DNA of 64,000 nt from CAYMMX01 sp964391675 (GCA_964391675.1 CAYMMX010000005.1:124001-188000), one strand, 5' to 3'; positions 24,253 through 34,178 are shown, numbered from the stretch's first letter. A program made the numbers and translations. The notes: generated by a model not told the origin, from the letters alone.

Positions 24253-27200
24253 TTAATAAGCAAAAAATCCTTTTGTTAACATAATTGAATTACCATGACC
24301 TCTTCTTAAGCCTTGCATTACATTATGTTTCATTTCTTTAGTTTTATGATTTTTAGCAGCAAAACCTTTTGGGGTAAATATTTTTTTGCTATCACTTAAT
24401 TTTTTATTATCTTTTTCATCTTTCGTAATTTTTTGTTTGTCCACTTCGTTTGCTTGTTGTTTTAGTTGATAATATTTTGTAAAAGAACCTTTTATATAAG
24501 AATTATAAACGTTTTCATCCCCTCTTATTGTTGTTCTTGATGGATTATAATCCCCGCCTACATAAGAAGCTATCAAATTAGAATCTTTAGCTATGTTTGC
24601 TTGATTCAAGCTCCCTTTAATTAAAGTTTTTGCAATAATTGAATTGTTAACACCTGTTATAGTTAAATTTCCACCAACATATGATTCTCTTGTTCCGGAA
24701 CCATAAGACGCAGTTAAAGCTGAAGTATTATTTATATTATAGTCAGAAACAGAAGACAAACCTTTTGATGAATCTAAGATAGTCGGATACAATCCTGTTG
24801 AAGCTGAATCCGAATTAGATATTAAAACATCGGCGGCTTTTGAAATTGTAAGATTTTTATCAACATAAATACCTTTTAAGTTTACGTTTCCCGATGTTGA
24901 TATGTCTACACCATTATTAAACAAAGAATCTGTTACATTCATATCGGATACACCATATAAATAAGCTGAATTAAGTGTAGAATCTTTGACATTAACTCCT
25001 TCGATTGTAGATGTAATAATTGAATCTCCAAGGGTGGAATTGTCAATATCTACAGAACCTGCAGTTAATGTAGCATTTGCGCCACCTGTTACATTCGTCA
25101 ATTTAATATATTCCTTAGTTGCATTAGCTGTTAATGAATTTGTTGCTGTGGTATCTTCAATAATTATTTTATAACGAGCAATTAAATTTGTATCATCCAA
25201 TAACGAATTATTGACTTTTATATAATTTCCGTTCAACAGACTTGAATAAACATTAGAATTTGTTATTATAAATGAAGTTGCATTTGACGATGTAATATTT
25301 TGTAAAGTAGAGCTGTTATATGCACTTATACAATTCTGCGCAAACAGGCTGGAACTATCTATTGTAGAAGCATTGAAATTTATATTTTGGCTTGTCAGAT
25401 AACTTGAATTAACAGTTGAATTCGCTATAGACAAAGTATTATATGCATATAATAAAGAAGCATTATCTATTAAAGAACCGCCTTTTATAATCAAACTATC
25501 TTTTGCTGATAAGCTCGAATTTGTATTAATATTTGAAGAATTTACATTAATATTTTTGGCCGCATATCCATATGATCTATCTTTAAATGCGGCACCTTCT
25601 GCAAAACTTATGTTATTCGCATATAAATTTGACCCTGAAACGGTTGTACCACTGCCTGTTATATATATGTCGTTATTTGCTTTTGCAGATAAACAAGAAA
25701 TTAAACTTGAGTCTCCATATATACTTATATTGTTTTTTGCTGATAATGTAGAATTTTGTATTTGTGAATTACTTGAACTAATATTATTTCCTGATATATT
25801 AGTGTTATTTAAATTAGAGTTGATTAAAGAAATTGTATTTACTGCATATAATAACGGGGTATCATTAAGAGTAGAGCCTGTAATTGAAAGATCTGCTCCA
25901 GCAGATAATCTTGAATTTGTCATTAACGATGAACCAGTAAAATAAATATTTTTGTTTGAATAAGCGTAGGAACTGTCTTTAAAAATAGCACCACTTGAAA
26001 ACCCGACATTATTTGTAGCATATAAATTTGACCCTGAAACGGTTGTACCACTACCTGTTATATATATATCGTTGGCTGCTTTTGCAGATAACACATTAAC
26101 TAAATTTGAACCATCATATACACTTATATTATTCTTTGCTGTCAGTAATACATCATTAATTGATGTATTTTTTAATTTTAAATTATTACCTGCCAATAGA
26201 CTGTTAGAGCTAACTGAAGAATCAGCTATAATTATATCATTTGATGTATGAATCGAAGAATTTGTTATTGATGAATTATTCATTACATTTATACAATTTT
26301 CTGAAGCTAATGACGAGTCTTTTATTGCGGAAGAAGATATTGTCATTTCGCCATAAGAATATGTAAATGAATTATTTTCTAATAACGCCCCATTTAAAAA
26401 ACTAGCTTTTCCTGTTGCATATAAATTAGAATTGTTTACAGTAGTGTTTGTATCTCTAACAATAATATCATTAACTGCTTTTACAGATAATGAATTAATT
26501 ATACTTGAACCGCCGTAAATGTTAAGATTATTTCTTGCGGAAATAATAGAATTATTAACAAAAGAATTGTCTAAATCTATATTATAAGCGGATAATGAAC
26601 TGCTTCCGCTGACAGAAGAAGTTTTTGTATTTATATTATTGGAAGTAAAAAGCGAAGAGTTTGTTATTGAGGAATTGTTTAAAACATTTATATCTTCAAC
26701 TGCTGCTAACGCAGAATCTTTTATTATAGATGAAGTTATGTCTATACCTTTTCCCGAATACGCAAACGAATCATCTTCTATAGATGCGCCGCCTGAAACA
26801 CTAAGTTTTCCTGTTGCATACAAGTTAGAGCTACTAATAGTTGTTCCTGAATCATAAATATTGATGTCATTTAACACTTTTGCAGATAAACAATTAGTAA
26901 GACTAGAACTGCCATAAATATTGAGATTGTTTTTTACATAGAACGTAGAATTATCAAATAAAGATTTAGAGGCATTTATGTCTAAGCCGGAAAGATAACT
27001 GTTTGTATCGGCAATTGAGTTTGAATAATTTATCGTTTTTTGCGAAAAAGCTTTTGTATTAGAAAACGTCGAACTATCTGTAACATTTATATTTTCTGCT
27101 GTTGCCATTGTTGAATCAACAACAGATGAATTTGAAACATTTATGTCTTTTCCCGAATACAAAGAAGAATTAGCACTTATAGTCGAAGAATTAGAAATAT

Positions 27201-28164
27201 TTGTTTCATTTATTGCCGTAATTTTTGAATTTGCTAATTTGGAATTATTTAAATTAAGATTATTTCCGGCATATAAAACTGATTTATTTTCTGAAATATC
27301 CAAATCGGTTGTGCTGATATCACCTTTTGCAAGCAAATGAATGGTTCCATCCGAGTTATTTTTTACAGCCATTTCAGCTTTTTGAACAGTAATATTATAG
27401 GTATCATTAACATTTGTCGAATTTAATGTAGTTTTAAACTTGTCTCCACCAACGGGTGTGGCATAAAAAGTTACACCATCAGCAGTAATCAATCTAATGT
27501 CACTTCCACCACCTGATAAAATTTTCCCATCAGTTCCGATTCCTGTAGTGATTTTTGCCTCATTTACATTAATAACCGGAGCTACTATATTTATATCATC
27601 TGCAACTTGAATTATTGCAGCATTAGAACCAACACCACCTTGCCCTATTGTTATTGTCCCTGTTGAGTTATTATTAGATAAATTAATATCATTATTTGGG
27701 TTTATATAAACATTTTTAGTCGTAAGGGTTAAAGCATTTACATTAGTATAAGAACCGTTTTCAAATAACATTCCATTAGGATTTGAAATTATTACACGAC
27801 CTGAACCTTCAGATGTCAAATGTCCGGCAAAAGTTGATAGTCCTCCTGTTATTTTGTTTAATGATACTTGGTTGTTGCCGTAGGTGCTGTTAAAGACGTA
27901 TTTTAATGACTGATTAGCTCCTGTATTTAGCGCATTCCAGTTTAAAGTGCTTGTTGCTTGAGTGTTTGTTATTGTTGCATTTGTGTAATCAGTAGAGACA
28001 ACCGCACCGCTTACACTATTCAAGCTTGCACCACCTAATCCTGTATTATTTAATACAGTGCCAGAAGTTACATCAGTAGCCATTACAGGTAAAATATTAA
28101 TTGTACATGCTAATAATGAAAAAATTATAGCTGATATTTTTTTGATTCTGATTGCTATTGACAT
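24253..28164 (-). CDS. two-partner secretion exoprotein (TpsA, filamentous-haemagglutinin type)
   Basis: A 1303-residue exoprotein. Residues 1-29 form a signal peptide (IIFSLLACTINILPVMA). Residues about 40-180 are the haemagglutination-activity TPS domain that the outer-membrane partner recognises, with VSLNKITGG and the NPNGMLF motif. The rest is an Asn/Ser/Thr-rich beta-helix with very regular short repeats and an exact 133-residue super-repeat in its middle. The C-terminal 80 residues switch to a basic, Lys-rich tail (EVDKQKITKDEKDNKKL) and end KGFFAY. It is divergent from its transporter gene across 187 bp. Probably a cell-surface or released adhesin; the receptor is unknown. Confidence 0.88.
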   Translation of the reverse strand: MSIAIRIKKISAIIFSLLACTINILPVMATDVTSGTVLNNTGLGGASLNSVSGAVVSTDYTNATITNTQATSTLNWNALNTGANQSLKYVFNSTYGNNQVSLNKITGGLSTFAGHLTSEGSGRVIISNPNGMLFENGSYTNVNALTLTTKNVYINPNNDINLSNNNSTGTITIGQGGVGSNAAIIQVADDINIVAPVINVNEAKITTGIGTDGKILSGGGSDIRLITADGVTFYATPVGGDKFKTTLNSTNVNDTYNITVQKAEMAVKNNSDGTIHLLAKGDISTTDLDISENKSVLYAGNNLNLNNSKLANSKITAINETNISNSSTISANSSLYSGKDINVSNSSVVDSTMATAENINVTDSSTFSNTKAFSQKTINYSNSIADTNSYLSGLDINASKSLFDNSTFYVKNNLNIYGSSSLTNCLSAKVLNDINIYDSGTTISSSNLYATGKLSVSGGASIEDDSFAYSGKGIDITSSIIKDSALAAVEDINVLNNSSITNSSLFTSNNINTKTSSVSGSSSLSAYNIDLDNSFVNNSIISARNNLNIYGGSSIINSLSVKAVNDIIVRDTNTTVNNSNLYATGKASFLNGALLENNSFTYSYGEMTISSSAIKDSSLASENCINVMNNSSITNSSIHTSNDIIIADSSVSSNSLLAGNNLKLKNTSINDVLLTAKNNISVYDGSNLVNVLSAKAANDIYITGSGTTVSGSNLYATNNVGFSSGAIFKDSSYAYSNKNIYFTGSSLMTNSRLSAGADLSITGSTLNDTPLLYAVNTISLINSNLNNTNISGNNISSSNSQIQNSTLSAKNNISIYGDSSLISCLSAKANNDIYITGSGTTVSGSNLYANNISFAEGAAFKDRSYGYAAKNINVNSSNINTNSSLSAKDSLIIKGGSLIDNASLLYAYNTLSIANSTVNSSYLTSQNINFNASTIDSSSLFAQNCISAYNSSTLQNITSSNATSFIITNSNVYSSLLNGNYIKVNNSLLDDTNLIARYKIIIEDTTATNSLTANATKEYIKLTNVTGGANATLTAGSVDIDNSTLGDSIITSTIEGVNVKDSTLNSAYLYGVSDMNVTDSLFNNGVDISTSGNVNLKGIYVDKNLTISKAADVLISNSDSASTGLYPTILDSSKGLSSVSDYNINNTSALTASYGSGTRESYVGGNLTITGVNNSIIAKTLIKGSLNQANIAKDSNLIASYVGGDYNPSRTTIRGDENVYNSYIKGSFTKYYQLKQQANEVDKQKITKDEKDNKKLSDSKKIFTPKGFAAKNHKTKEMKHNVMQGLRRGHGNSIMLTKGFFAY
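25619..27214 (-). repeat. four-copy 399-nt (133-codon) repeat inside tpsA
   Basis: The codon block for LYAT(N/G) recurs at 25619, 26018, 26417 and 26816: three successive steps of exactly 399 nt. The copies at 25619 and 26018 are almost identical over more than 70 bp, with only a few changes, mostly silent; the other two have diverged more. Weaker traces occur one step outside each end. This implies unit duplication followed by divergence or gene conversion. Confidence 0.8.
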
Positions 28165-28351
28165 TATTGAAATGCCCTTTTCTCTAATTCATAAATTGCT
28201 TTTGGCGGTAAATAAGTTTCCAAGTCTTCAACTATTATAATAACTCAAATATATTTTTTTTTGCTAGTTAGTTACAGAATTTTAATATCTTTTAATTAAA
28301 AAATGTCTTTATGATAATATCGAAAAAGAGGAATAAAAAGAGATAATTTTT

Positions 28352-30115
28352 ATGAAAAAGATAGCCATTATAATTGGGTTTTTATCATTGGCAATTACCC
28401 CGGCTTCAGCCATTAATAATGATGCACAAAATGCATTGGGTTCTAACCCAGGGGTTATGAATAAACAAAATCAAATGCAAATTGAAAATCTTGAATTAGA
28501 AAAAAAGCTTATTGAAACTGTACCGCAACCCCCTGAAAAAGACATTGAAGAAGAAGATTCTGCTAAAAACAAAGATTTAATACAAGGCAATCTAACATAC
28601 AACCCCAAATTCAAATTAAATAAAATTATTTTTCAGGGCAATAAAAAAATTTCAGACAAAAAGCTTCAAAAACTTACCAAAGATGTTATAGGAAAAGAAG
28701 TTTATATTAATGAAATTATTGATTTAACTATTAGCATAAGTCGTTTTTATCAAAAACAAGGCTACCTGACATCTTATGCTTATTTACCTCCACAAGAAAT
28801 TAAAGATGGCGTTGTATTAATAGGCATAAAAGAAAGTCTGGTTTCACAAAAAGAAATTGTGGGTAATAAATGGGAAAAAAAATGGTATTTTCAAAATGTT
28901 GTGTTGGGCGGTTCGGGTTTGCAGGAAGATAAAATATTTAATGTTAAAAACCTTCAGGGGGCAATGAAAACAATCAATAATGAAGCATATTTAAAAGGTA
29001 ATGCCGAAATAACAAAGGATAAAAACGATAATACAATTATTCAATTAAACATTGCTGATAGGTTTCCTCTTAACTTAGATTTATCATGGGATGACTATGG
29101 CAGAAATTATACAGGAAGGCAAAGATTTACAAGTATTGTAGGTATAGATAATTTCTTGGGTTTTGGCGATAAAATATATGGTGGTGCAGTTTTATCGAGC
29201 GGTTCAAAGGGTGCTTTGGCCGGGTATCAAATTCCTATAAATAAATACGGAACAAAATTGTCCTTTGATTATTCTTATTCGAATGTTTATCTGGGTGGTC
29301 CTTATCGTTCTCAGGATATTCAAGGAAAGGCTCAAAGTTATGGTTTGAGATTAACTCATCCACTGATAAATACTGCAACAAAAGAACTGACACTTTCTGT
29401 AGGTGTTGATGCGATTAGTTCAAGAAGTGATTCGATTGCGTTAGGTCAAAATCTTTCTGATTACAGTCTGAGGGTTTTAAGAACCGGATTATACGGAATG
29501 TTTGATGATAAAAAAGGTCGGACAATAAGCAGTTTTGGTGTTGATATGGGAACCGATGCGCTGGGAGCAAGCCAAAATATAGACAATGGACCTCAAAGTG
29601 TGTTTTATAAGATTATTGCAAGTATTATGAGAATACAACGTTTGCCGAAAAATTGCCTTGGAATTATAAAACTAAATGGGCAATATTCTCCTCAATCTTT
29701 ATATTCTGCTGAACAAATGTTTCTTGGGGGCGTTTATTCAATAAGAGGTTATCAACCAAGTGAGCTGATTGGTGATTATGGTATTTCAGGCTCTTTTGAA
29801 GTTAGAACACCCGTACCCGGTCTAAACAAAATTCTACCGAAAAAAATTAAATCTTGGTCTGATAAAATTAAACTTGCTGTTTTCTACGACTGGGGTTATG
29901 TTAAAGAACATAACGATTTGTATGGTTATCCAACAAACTTCTTAAGCAGCTTTGGTTTTGGTACATATATAAATTTAACAGAAGCAATTTATGTTCAGAT
30001 GGGTGTTGGAATTCCTGTCGGTCCTAAAAACTACAACGATGATAATGCCAGATTTTATTTCTCTATCAATACCGATATAGATAGAATATTCCTAAAACCA
30101 AAAGAAAGATTATAA
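28352..30115 (+). CDS. two-partner secretion outer-membrane transporter (TpsB)
   Basis: A 587-residue FhaC/ShlB-family protein that exports the TpsA encoded divergently. Order: signal peptide (residues 1-20, ending TPASA), a linker helix rich in Glu/Lys, POTRA domains (FKLNKIIFQGNKKISDKKL about residues 90-170, then a second one), and a 16-strand barrel with the plug-interacting loop motif YSIRGYQPSEL near residue 470. The barrel ends in an aromatic C-terminal region. An AGAGG/AAAAGAG site precedes the ATG at 28352. A perfect terminator follows the stop. Confidence 0.9.
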   Translation: MKKIAIIIGFLSLAITPASAINNDAQNALGSNPGVMNKQNQMQIENLELEKKLIETVPQPPEKDIEEEDSAKNKDLIQGNLTYNPKFKLNKIIFQGNKKISDKKLQKLTKDVIGKEVYINEIIDLTISISRFYQKQGYLTSYAYLPPQEIKDGVVLIGIKESLVSQKEIVGNKWEKKWYFQNVVLGGSGLQEDKIFNVKNLQGAMKTINNEAYLKGNAEITKDKNDNTIIQLNIADRFPLNLDLSWDDYGRNYTGRQRFTSIVGIDNFLGFGDKIYGGAVLSSGSKGALAGYQIPINKYGTKLSFDYSYSNVYLGGPYRSQDIQGKAQSYGLRLTHPLINTATKELTLSVGVDAISSRSDSIALGQNLSDYSLRVLRTGLYGMFDDKKGRTISSFGVDMGTDALGASQNIDNGPQSVFYKIIASIMRIQRLPKNCLGIIKLNGQYSPQSLYSAEQMFLGGVYSIRGYQPSELIGDYGISGSFEVRTPVPGLNKILPKKIKSWSDKIKLAVFYDWGYVKEHNDLYGYPTNFLSSFGFGTYINLTEAIYVQMGVGIPVGPKNYNDDNARFYFSINTDIDRIFLKPKERL

Positions 30116-30134
30116 TTATCTATTAAGTAACTAC

Positions 30135-30175
30135 AAAAAGGATACCATCACAGAACTGTGATGGTATCCTTTTTT
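30135..30175 (+). terminator. strong intrinsic terminator of tpsB
   Basis: Eighteen-base-pair perfect stem (30135-30152 with 30157-30174), GAAC loop, and a T run completing the right arm. It lies 20 bp after the tpsB stop. Confidence 0.9.
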
Positions 30176-30295
30176 AAAATCTCCTTTTGCATTGTTACAA
30201 TATCTTAAACAACTCCTTCTTTTCTTAAAGATTACTTTATCAAAAGACGACAAAACAACTACAAGGATATGTTTTGTTGTGAAGGGATATAATAA

Positions 30296-30859
30296 TTGAA
30301 AAAGCTAGTTTTAGTAATATTAACTTTATTTTGTTTTTGCTCTATTCAAGTAAAAGCAAACGAATTTAACAAATATTCAAATGATACAAAAATCATATCA
30401 GCTCTGGAATTATTGAATGAAATTAATTCCCGAGATGTGATTGAAAGACTTGATAATAATTTTTCGAAAATAATTTTTTACGATCTGAGTTTAATAGATT
30501 TTTCATATGCTAATCATTATGCAATTTCGTCAATTGATGAAAATGGTGAAAACTATATTTTAATTAATGAAAAATTTAAAATTGCACCAAAAGAGACTAT
30601 TGCATGCTTAATAGCACATGAGAGCGTTCATATATTACCAAAAGCAACATTACAGGAAGAAGTTAAAGCTACAACCTTAGAGGCACAAATTTGGCTTAAA
30701 GTAAGAAACAATGTTACAAGAGGACATAAAAATGACTTAATTATTAGAGAAAATCATTTGGCAAATTTATATCAAAATTCAACCGCTAAAAATAATCTTA
30801 TACAAAATGAAATTTTAAGCAACAGCTTTTATCAAAACCAACTTGCAATGAAAGAATAA
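30296..30859 (+). CDS. exported HExxH-type putative zinc metallopeptidase
   Basis: A 187-residue protein with a signal peptide (residues 1-21, LVLVILTLFCFCSIQVKA) and a zinc-protease motif AHESVH near residue 106, followed at a suitable distance by Glu in EEVKATTLEAQ. This gives an HExxH plus downstream Glu arrangement typical of small gluzincin-like peptidases. The start is a TTG at 30296 with GAAGGG upstream. It follows the tpsB terminator by 120 bp and has its own promoter region. Substrate unknown; proximity to the exoprotein locus is suggestive only. Confidence 0.6.
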   Translation: MKKLVLVILTLFCFCSIQVKANEFNKYSNDTKIISALELLNEINSRDVIERLDNNFSKIIFYDLSLIDFSYANHYAISSIDENGENYILINEKFKIAPKETIACLIAHESVHILPKATLQEEVKATTLEAQIWLKVRNNVTRGHKNDLIIRENHLANLYQNSTAKNNLIQNEILSNSFYQNQLAMKE

Positions 30860-30869
30860 GTCTATAATA

Positions 30870-32036
30870 TTAATACTGAAAAGGTAATTTTTCTTTATAA
30901 AAATCATTTTTGTTTTTAGAAATCTTAGAATTTTGTTTTTTGCTTTTAGTAGAAATTGATTTATATGCATTGTTTATAGATAATTTTGCAGTCACTTTTT
31001 TATTATTATAAAAAACTAACCAGAACCTGTTTTTAACATTATTAACGGAAAAAGGTATTTCTCCACTGATTTTATCACCCGGTTTGATTTTTTTAAACAC
31101 ATTGTCCTCATCACCGAAAAGCGCAGGATAGTAAAGTGTATTAAAATTATCAACGAGAGCAATATTAAAAACAGAAAACTCCATATCTGTGTTATTAACT
31201 ACTGTTAAGTATAATTTAAGCATATTAGCTTCACCATATGGATCTTTATCATATTTTATATCATTAATTTTAACTTCTAATCCCTCATTATATATTTCAT
31301 GTTGTAAAAAAACATTTTTCTTATAAACCGGAAGAGGTTCCTTTGTATTAATCTTCACTCTTATTTCGTCGCCTTGAGAAATTAAAACATCTTTACCCTT
31401 TCTGTAAAGAGCCATTCCTAAGCCTATAGATCCTCCAACTGCAGCACCTCCGGCTATAGTTGCACCTTGGGAAAGCGCCGCATTACTAAGCCCAAACCAA
31501 GCAAGTCCCAACACTCCTCCTACTGCACTTCCTGCGGCTGTATAACCTAAATCTGTAGCAATAATTTTAGTTGTTTCTATTGTTGGATGCAATCTCGTTG
31601 ACATTTTGCCTTTTATAGAAATTTCTCTACCATCAGGTGTAATTAAATAATCAAACTTCAAATCGATAGCACCATTTCTGCCTAATCGTTTTGCATTGCA
31701 AATTTCTTCCACAAAACCATGAGCAATAGTTCCTGCAGGGATTATAATTCCGTCTTTGCCTTCAACATCTGTAACGACTTCAGCAAAAAATTCATCTCCT
31801 TCCTTTGAGAAAGTAGAATCAATAACTTGTGATACATTCATAATAAGAATATCGCTACCGCTTAATTTGTTAACAGAGCCAGTAAAAAGTTCTTTGTTTT
31901 CAATTGCATTTAATTCATCTTTCTGGGCGCTACCTTTGAACAAATCTGTAGAGGCATTTGCAAAACAGCAAAAATTACTTCCAAAAAACGCAATTATCAA
32001 ATTTATTTGTAAAAAAAATTTAAAAATCTTTAACAT
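30870..32036 (-). CDS. exported protein with glycine-rich hydrophobic segment, unknown function
   Basis: A 388-residue protein with a signal peptide (residues 1-27, ending CCFANA). Residues about 60-160 form a beta-rich domain (SDILIMNVSQVI, IIIPAGTIAHGFVEEI, LITPDGREISIKG) reminiscent of the barrel found in TrbI/VirB10-type conjugation proteins and envelope-modulating proteins. A glycine-rich segment (residues about 165-205) could insert in a membrane, and a second beta domain (residues about 245-350, YLTVVNNTDMEFSVFNIALVD) may be immunoglobulin-like. The basic tail is Lys/Ser rich. I do not recognise the complete protein. It converges on the peptidase gene, 10 bp apart. Confidence 0.6.
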   Translation of the reverse strand: MLKIFKFFLQINLIIAFFGSNFCCFANASTDLFKGSAQKDELNAIENKELFTGSVNKLSGSDILIMNVSQVIDSTFSKEGDEFFAEVVTDVEGKDGIIIPAGTIAHGFVEEICNAKRLGRNGAIDLKFDYLITPDGREISIKGKMSTRLHPTIETTKIIATDLGYTAAGSAVGGVLGLAWFGLSNAALSQGATIAGGAAVGGSIGLGMALYRKGKDVLISQGDEIRVKINTKEPLPVYKKNVFLQHEIYNEGLEVKINDIKYDKDPYGEANMLKLYLTVVNNTDMEFSVFNIALVDNFNTLYYPALFGDEDNVFKKIKPGDKISGEIPFSVNNVKNRFWLVFYNNKKVTAKLSINNAYKSISTKSKKQNSKISKNKNDFYKEKLPFQY

Positions 32037-32167
32037 TAATATAATTATACTACCTTTTTAGCTGTTTTTTATTAATTTTTGTTAAATTAGACTTGAATAA
32101 TTATCATATATTATAAAATAATAAATATACTTAACTTTATTTTTTTAATGACTAGGGAATTTATATA

Positions 32168-32884
32168 TTGATTACAATAGCGGAAAAAACTGTTGAAAAG
32201 GACAGTATTAACAAGTTAATAAAATTAAATGACATCAATTTACCTCTAAACAGTATTACTTTTTTGATAAAAAACAAACCGATTCAAAAAAGAATAAAAA
32301 GGTTTATGGATTTCAGTCTAAGTTTGTTAGCTTTAATTGTATTATCACCTGTATTTTTATTAATAATATTAGCGATAAAATTTGAAACAAGAGGCCCAGC
32401 TTTGTTTAAACAGGAGCGGATCGGACTTGATGAAAAAATCTTTTATATGTATAAATTTAGAAGTATGGTTATAGATGCAGAAAAAAGATTTGAGGAAGTA
32501 AAATCTTTAAATCAGACAAATTCGGTTATGTTCAAATCAAAAGAGGATCCAAGAATAACAAAAGTCGGCAAATTTATAAGAAAGTACAGCCTGGATGAAT
32601 TGCCACAGTTATTGAATATTTTAACAGGCGAAATGAGTATAGTTGGTCCAAGACCGCCTCTACCAAGAGAATTAGAGCATTATCAAAAATGGCATCATGT
32701 TAAATTTTTTGGGAAACCAGGTCTTACAGGCTTATGGCAAGTAAGCGGAAGGGCAAACATAAAAGATTTTAATAAAGTGATATCTCTTGATTATGAATAT
32801 TTAAGAGATTGGAATATATTAAAAGATATTTATATTATTTTAAAAACAATTCCTGTCGTTTTATCAGCTGATGGTGCCGATTAA
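32168..32884 (+). CDS. undecaprenyl-phosphate sugar phosphotransferase, short form
   Basis: A 238-residue bacterial sugar transferase that loads the first sugar phosphate onto undecaprenyl phosphate. One membrane segment (FMDFSLSLLALIVLSPVFLLIILAI, near residues 47-71) precedes the catalytic core: FKQERIGLDEKIFYMYKFRSM, SLDELPQLLNILTGEMSIVGPRPPLP and GLTGLWQVSGR. It lacks the four-helix N-terminal part of WcaJ/WbaP, so it is the monotopic type. The start is a TTG at 32168 preceded by TAGGGAA; no later in-frame ATG would keep the membrane helix. It is the probable initiating enzyme of the polysaccharide locus, though on the opposite strand. Confidence 0.88.
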   Translation: MITIAEKTVEKDSINKLIKLNDINLPLNSITFLIKNKPIQKRIKRFMDFSLSLLALIVLSPVFLLIILAIKFETRGPALFKQERIGLDEKIFYMYKFRSMVIDAEKRFEEVKSLNQTNSVMFKSKEDPRITKVGKFIRKYSLDELPQLLNILTGEMSIVGPRPPLPRELEHYQKWHHVKFFGKPGLTGLWQVSGRANIKDFNKVISLDYEYLRDWNILKDIYIILKTIPVVLSADGAD

Positions 32885-32888
32885 GCGG

Positions 32889-34178
32889 TTAAACAATATT
32901 TAAGTTTGGTAATTGTTGCTTGTTTCCATCCCCCAAAAGAATATATTTAAATCCTGCCTTTTGCCATTGTTGCTTGTCAAAAGCATTTTTTGTATCAATA
33001 AAAATTTTATTTCGCATTAATTTTGAAATTTCATCAGGGTTAATTGATAAAAATTCTTTGTGTTCGACAGTTAATAAAATACAATCAGAGTTATTAAAGG
33101 CTTCATCAAAGGTAGCTAAAGAATTATTAAATACTTTAACGTGCGGGTCATAAATTGATAAACCCATGCTTGGATTATTTTCGATTAATTTTGCTATTTC
33201 AATAGACGGAGATTCTCTGATATCATCTATGTCAGGTTTGTAAGTCAATCCGAGCATTGTAATTTTAGGATTTGAAATATCTTTTAAACTTTCAAGTAGA
33301 ATTTTATAAGTAAATTCAGGCATCGAATCGTTGGTAATTCTTGCTTGTCCTATAAGCTGGGCTAAAACAGGATTTTTTTCAACAATAAACCAAGGATCAA
33401 CCGAGATACAGTGTCCTCCAACACCAGGCCCCGGAGAGTGGATGTTTACTCGGGGATGAAGATTTGCTAATTTTATGACTTCCCAAGCATTAATCCCCAT
33501 TTTTTGAGATATTTTAGCAAGTTCGTTTGCAAGTGCAATATTTACATCTCTGTAGGTGTTTTCCATAATTTTAACCATTTCTGCGGTTACAGTATCTGTC
33601 AAATGGATTTGTCCTTGTACAAAAGAAGCATACAAATCTTTGGCTAAAAGGGCTGATTTTTGATTAATTCCACCGATTATTCTCTGGTTAAAGACCAATT
33701 CGTGTATAATATACCCGGGTAAAACTTTTTCGGGACAATGCGCAACGAATAATTCTTCGCCTATTTTAAGACCGGATTTTTCTAATATAGGGATAAGGAA
33801 ATCTTTGGTGGTTTCAGGAGGAGATGTTGACTCAAGTATAACAAGGTTGTTTTTTCTTAATTTTGAAAGTATTGATAAAGCGGCAGCTTCTACATAATCC
33901 AAACAAGCTTTTTTCCCGGCTTTAACTGGTGTCGGTACAGCTATAATAAATGCGTCTGCTTCTTGAACTTCGGTGTAAGCTTTTAAATTCCCTGAAAGAA
34001 CTGTGGATTCGATTAATTCTTTTAATCCCGGTTCTTCAATATGTATTTGAGCATTATTAATAGTCTGGACGATATTAGGGTTAACATCAATCCCACAAAC
34101 ATTAAAACCCTTAGATGCCAGCATGCCTGCTGTTGGCAGGCCTATATATCCTAAACCAATGACACAAATAGTTTTCAT
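32889..34178 (-). CDS. wecC: UDP-N-acetyl-D-mannosamine dehydrogenase-type enzyme
   Basis: A 429-residue NAD-dependent nucleotide-sugar 6-dehydrogenase. N-terminal Rossmann motif VIGLGYIGLPTAGMLA, conserved ESTSPPETT, AHCPEKVLPG and ENTYRDVNIALANELA, and the catalytic cysteine in GPGVGGHCISVDPWFIVEK, which is the WecC rather than the Ugd pattern. It would supply a uronic acid sugar (ManNAcA or similar) for the polysaccharide. It converges with the sugar transferase gene, 4 bp apart. Substrate specificity is inferred from pattern only. No epimerase (WecB) is present in the window. Confidence 0.85.
   Translation of the reverse strand: MKTICVIGLGYIGLPTAGMLASKGFNVCGIDVNPNIVQTINNAQIHIEEPGLKELIESTVLSGNLKAYTEVQEADAFIIAVPTPVKAGKKACLDYVEAAALSILSKLRKNNLVILESTSPPETTKDFLIPILEKSGLKIGEELFVAHCPEKVLPGYIIHELVFNQRIIGGINQKSALLAKDLYASFVQGQIHLTDTVTAEMVKIMENTYRDVNIALANELAKISQKMGINAWEVIKLANLHPRVNIHSPGPGVGGHCISVDPWFIVEKNPVLAQLIGQARITNDSMPEFTYKILLESLKDISNPKITMLGLTYKPDIDDIRESPSIEIAKLIENNPSMGLSIYDPHVKVFNNSLATFDEAFNNSDCILLTVEHKEFLSINPDEISKLMRNKIFIDTKNAFDKQQWQKAGFKYILLGDGNKQQLPNLNIV

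Noticed and set aside
25556..25945. 129-codon plus-strand ORF inside tpsA
   Set aside because: It is antisense to the repeated exoprotein gene; the repetitive codons on the other strand create long open frames by chance. The same applies to plus-strand frames near 26639 and 27143.
25619..27214. CRISPR array
   Set aside because: The repeats are 399 nt long, in frame within a coding sequence and without short spacers; no cas genes are nearby.
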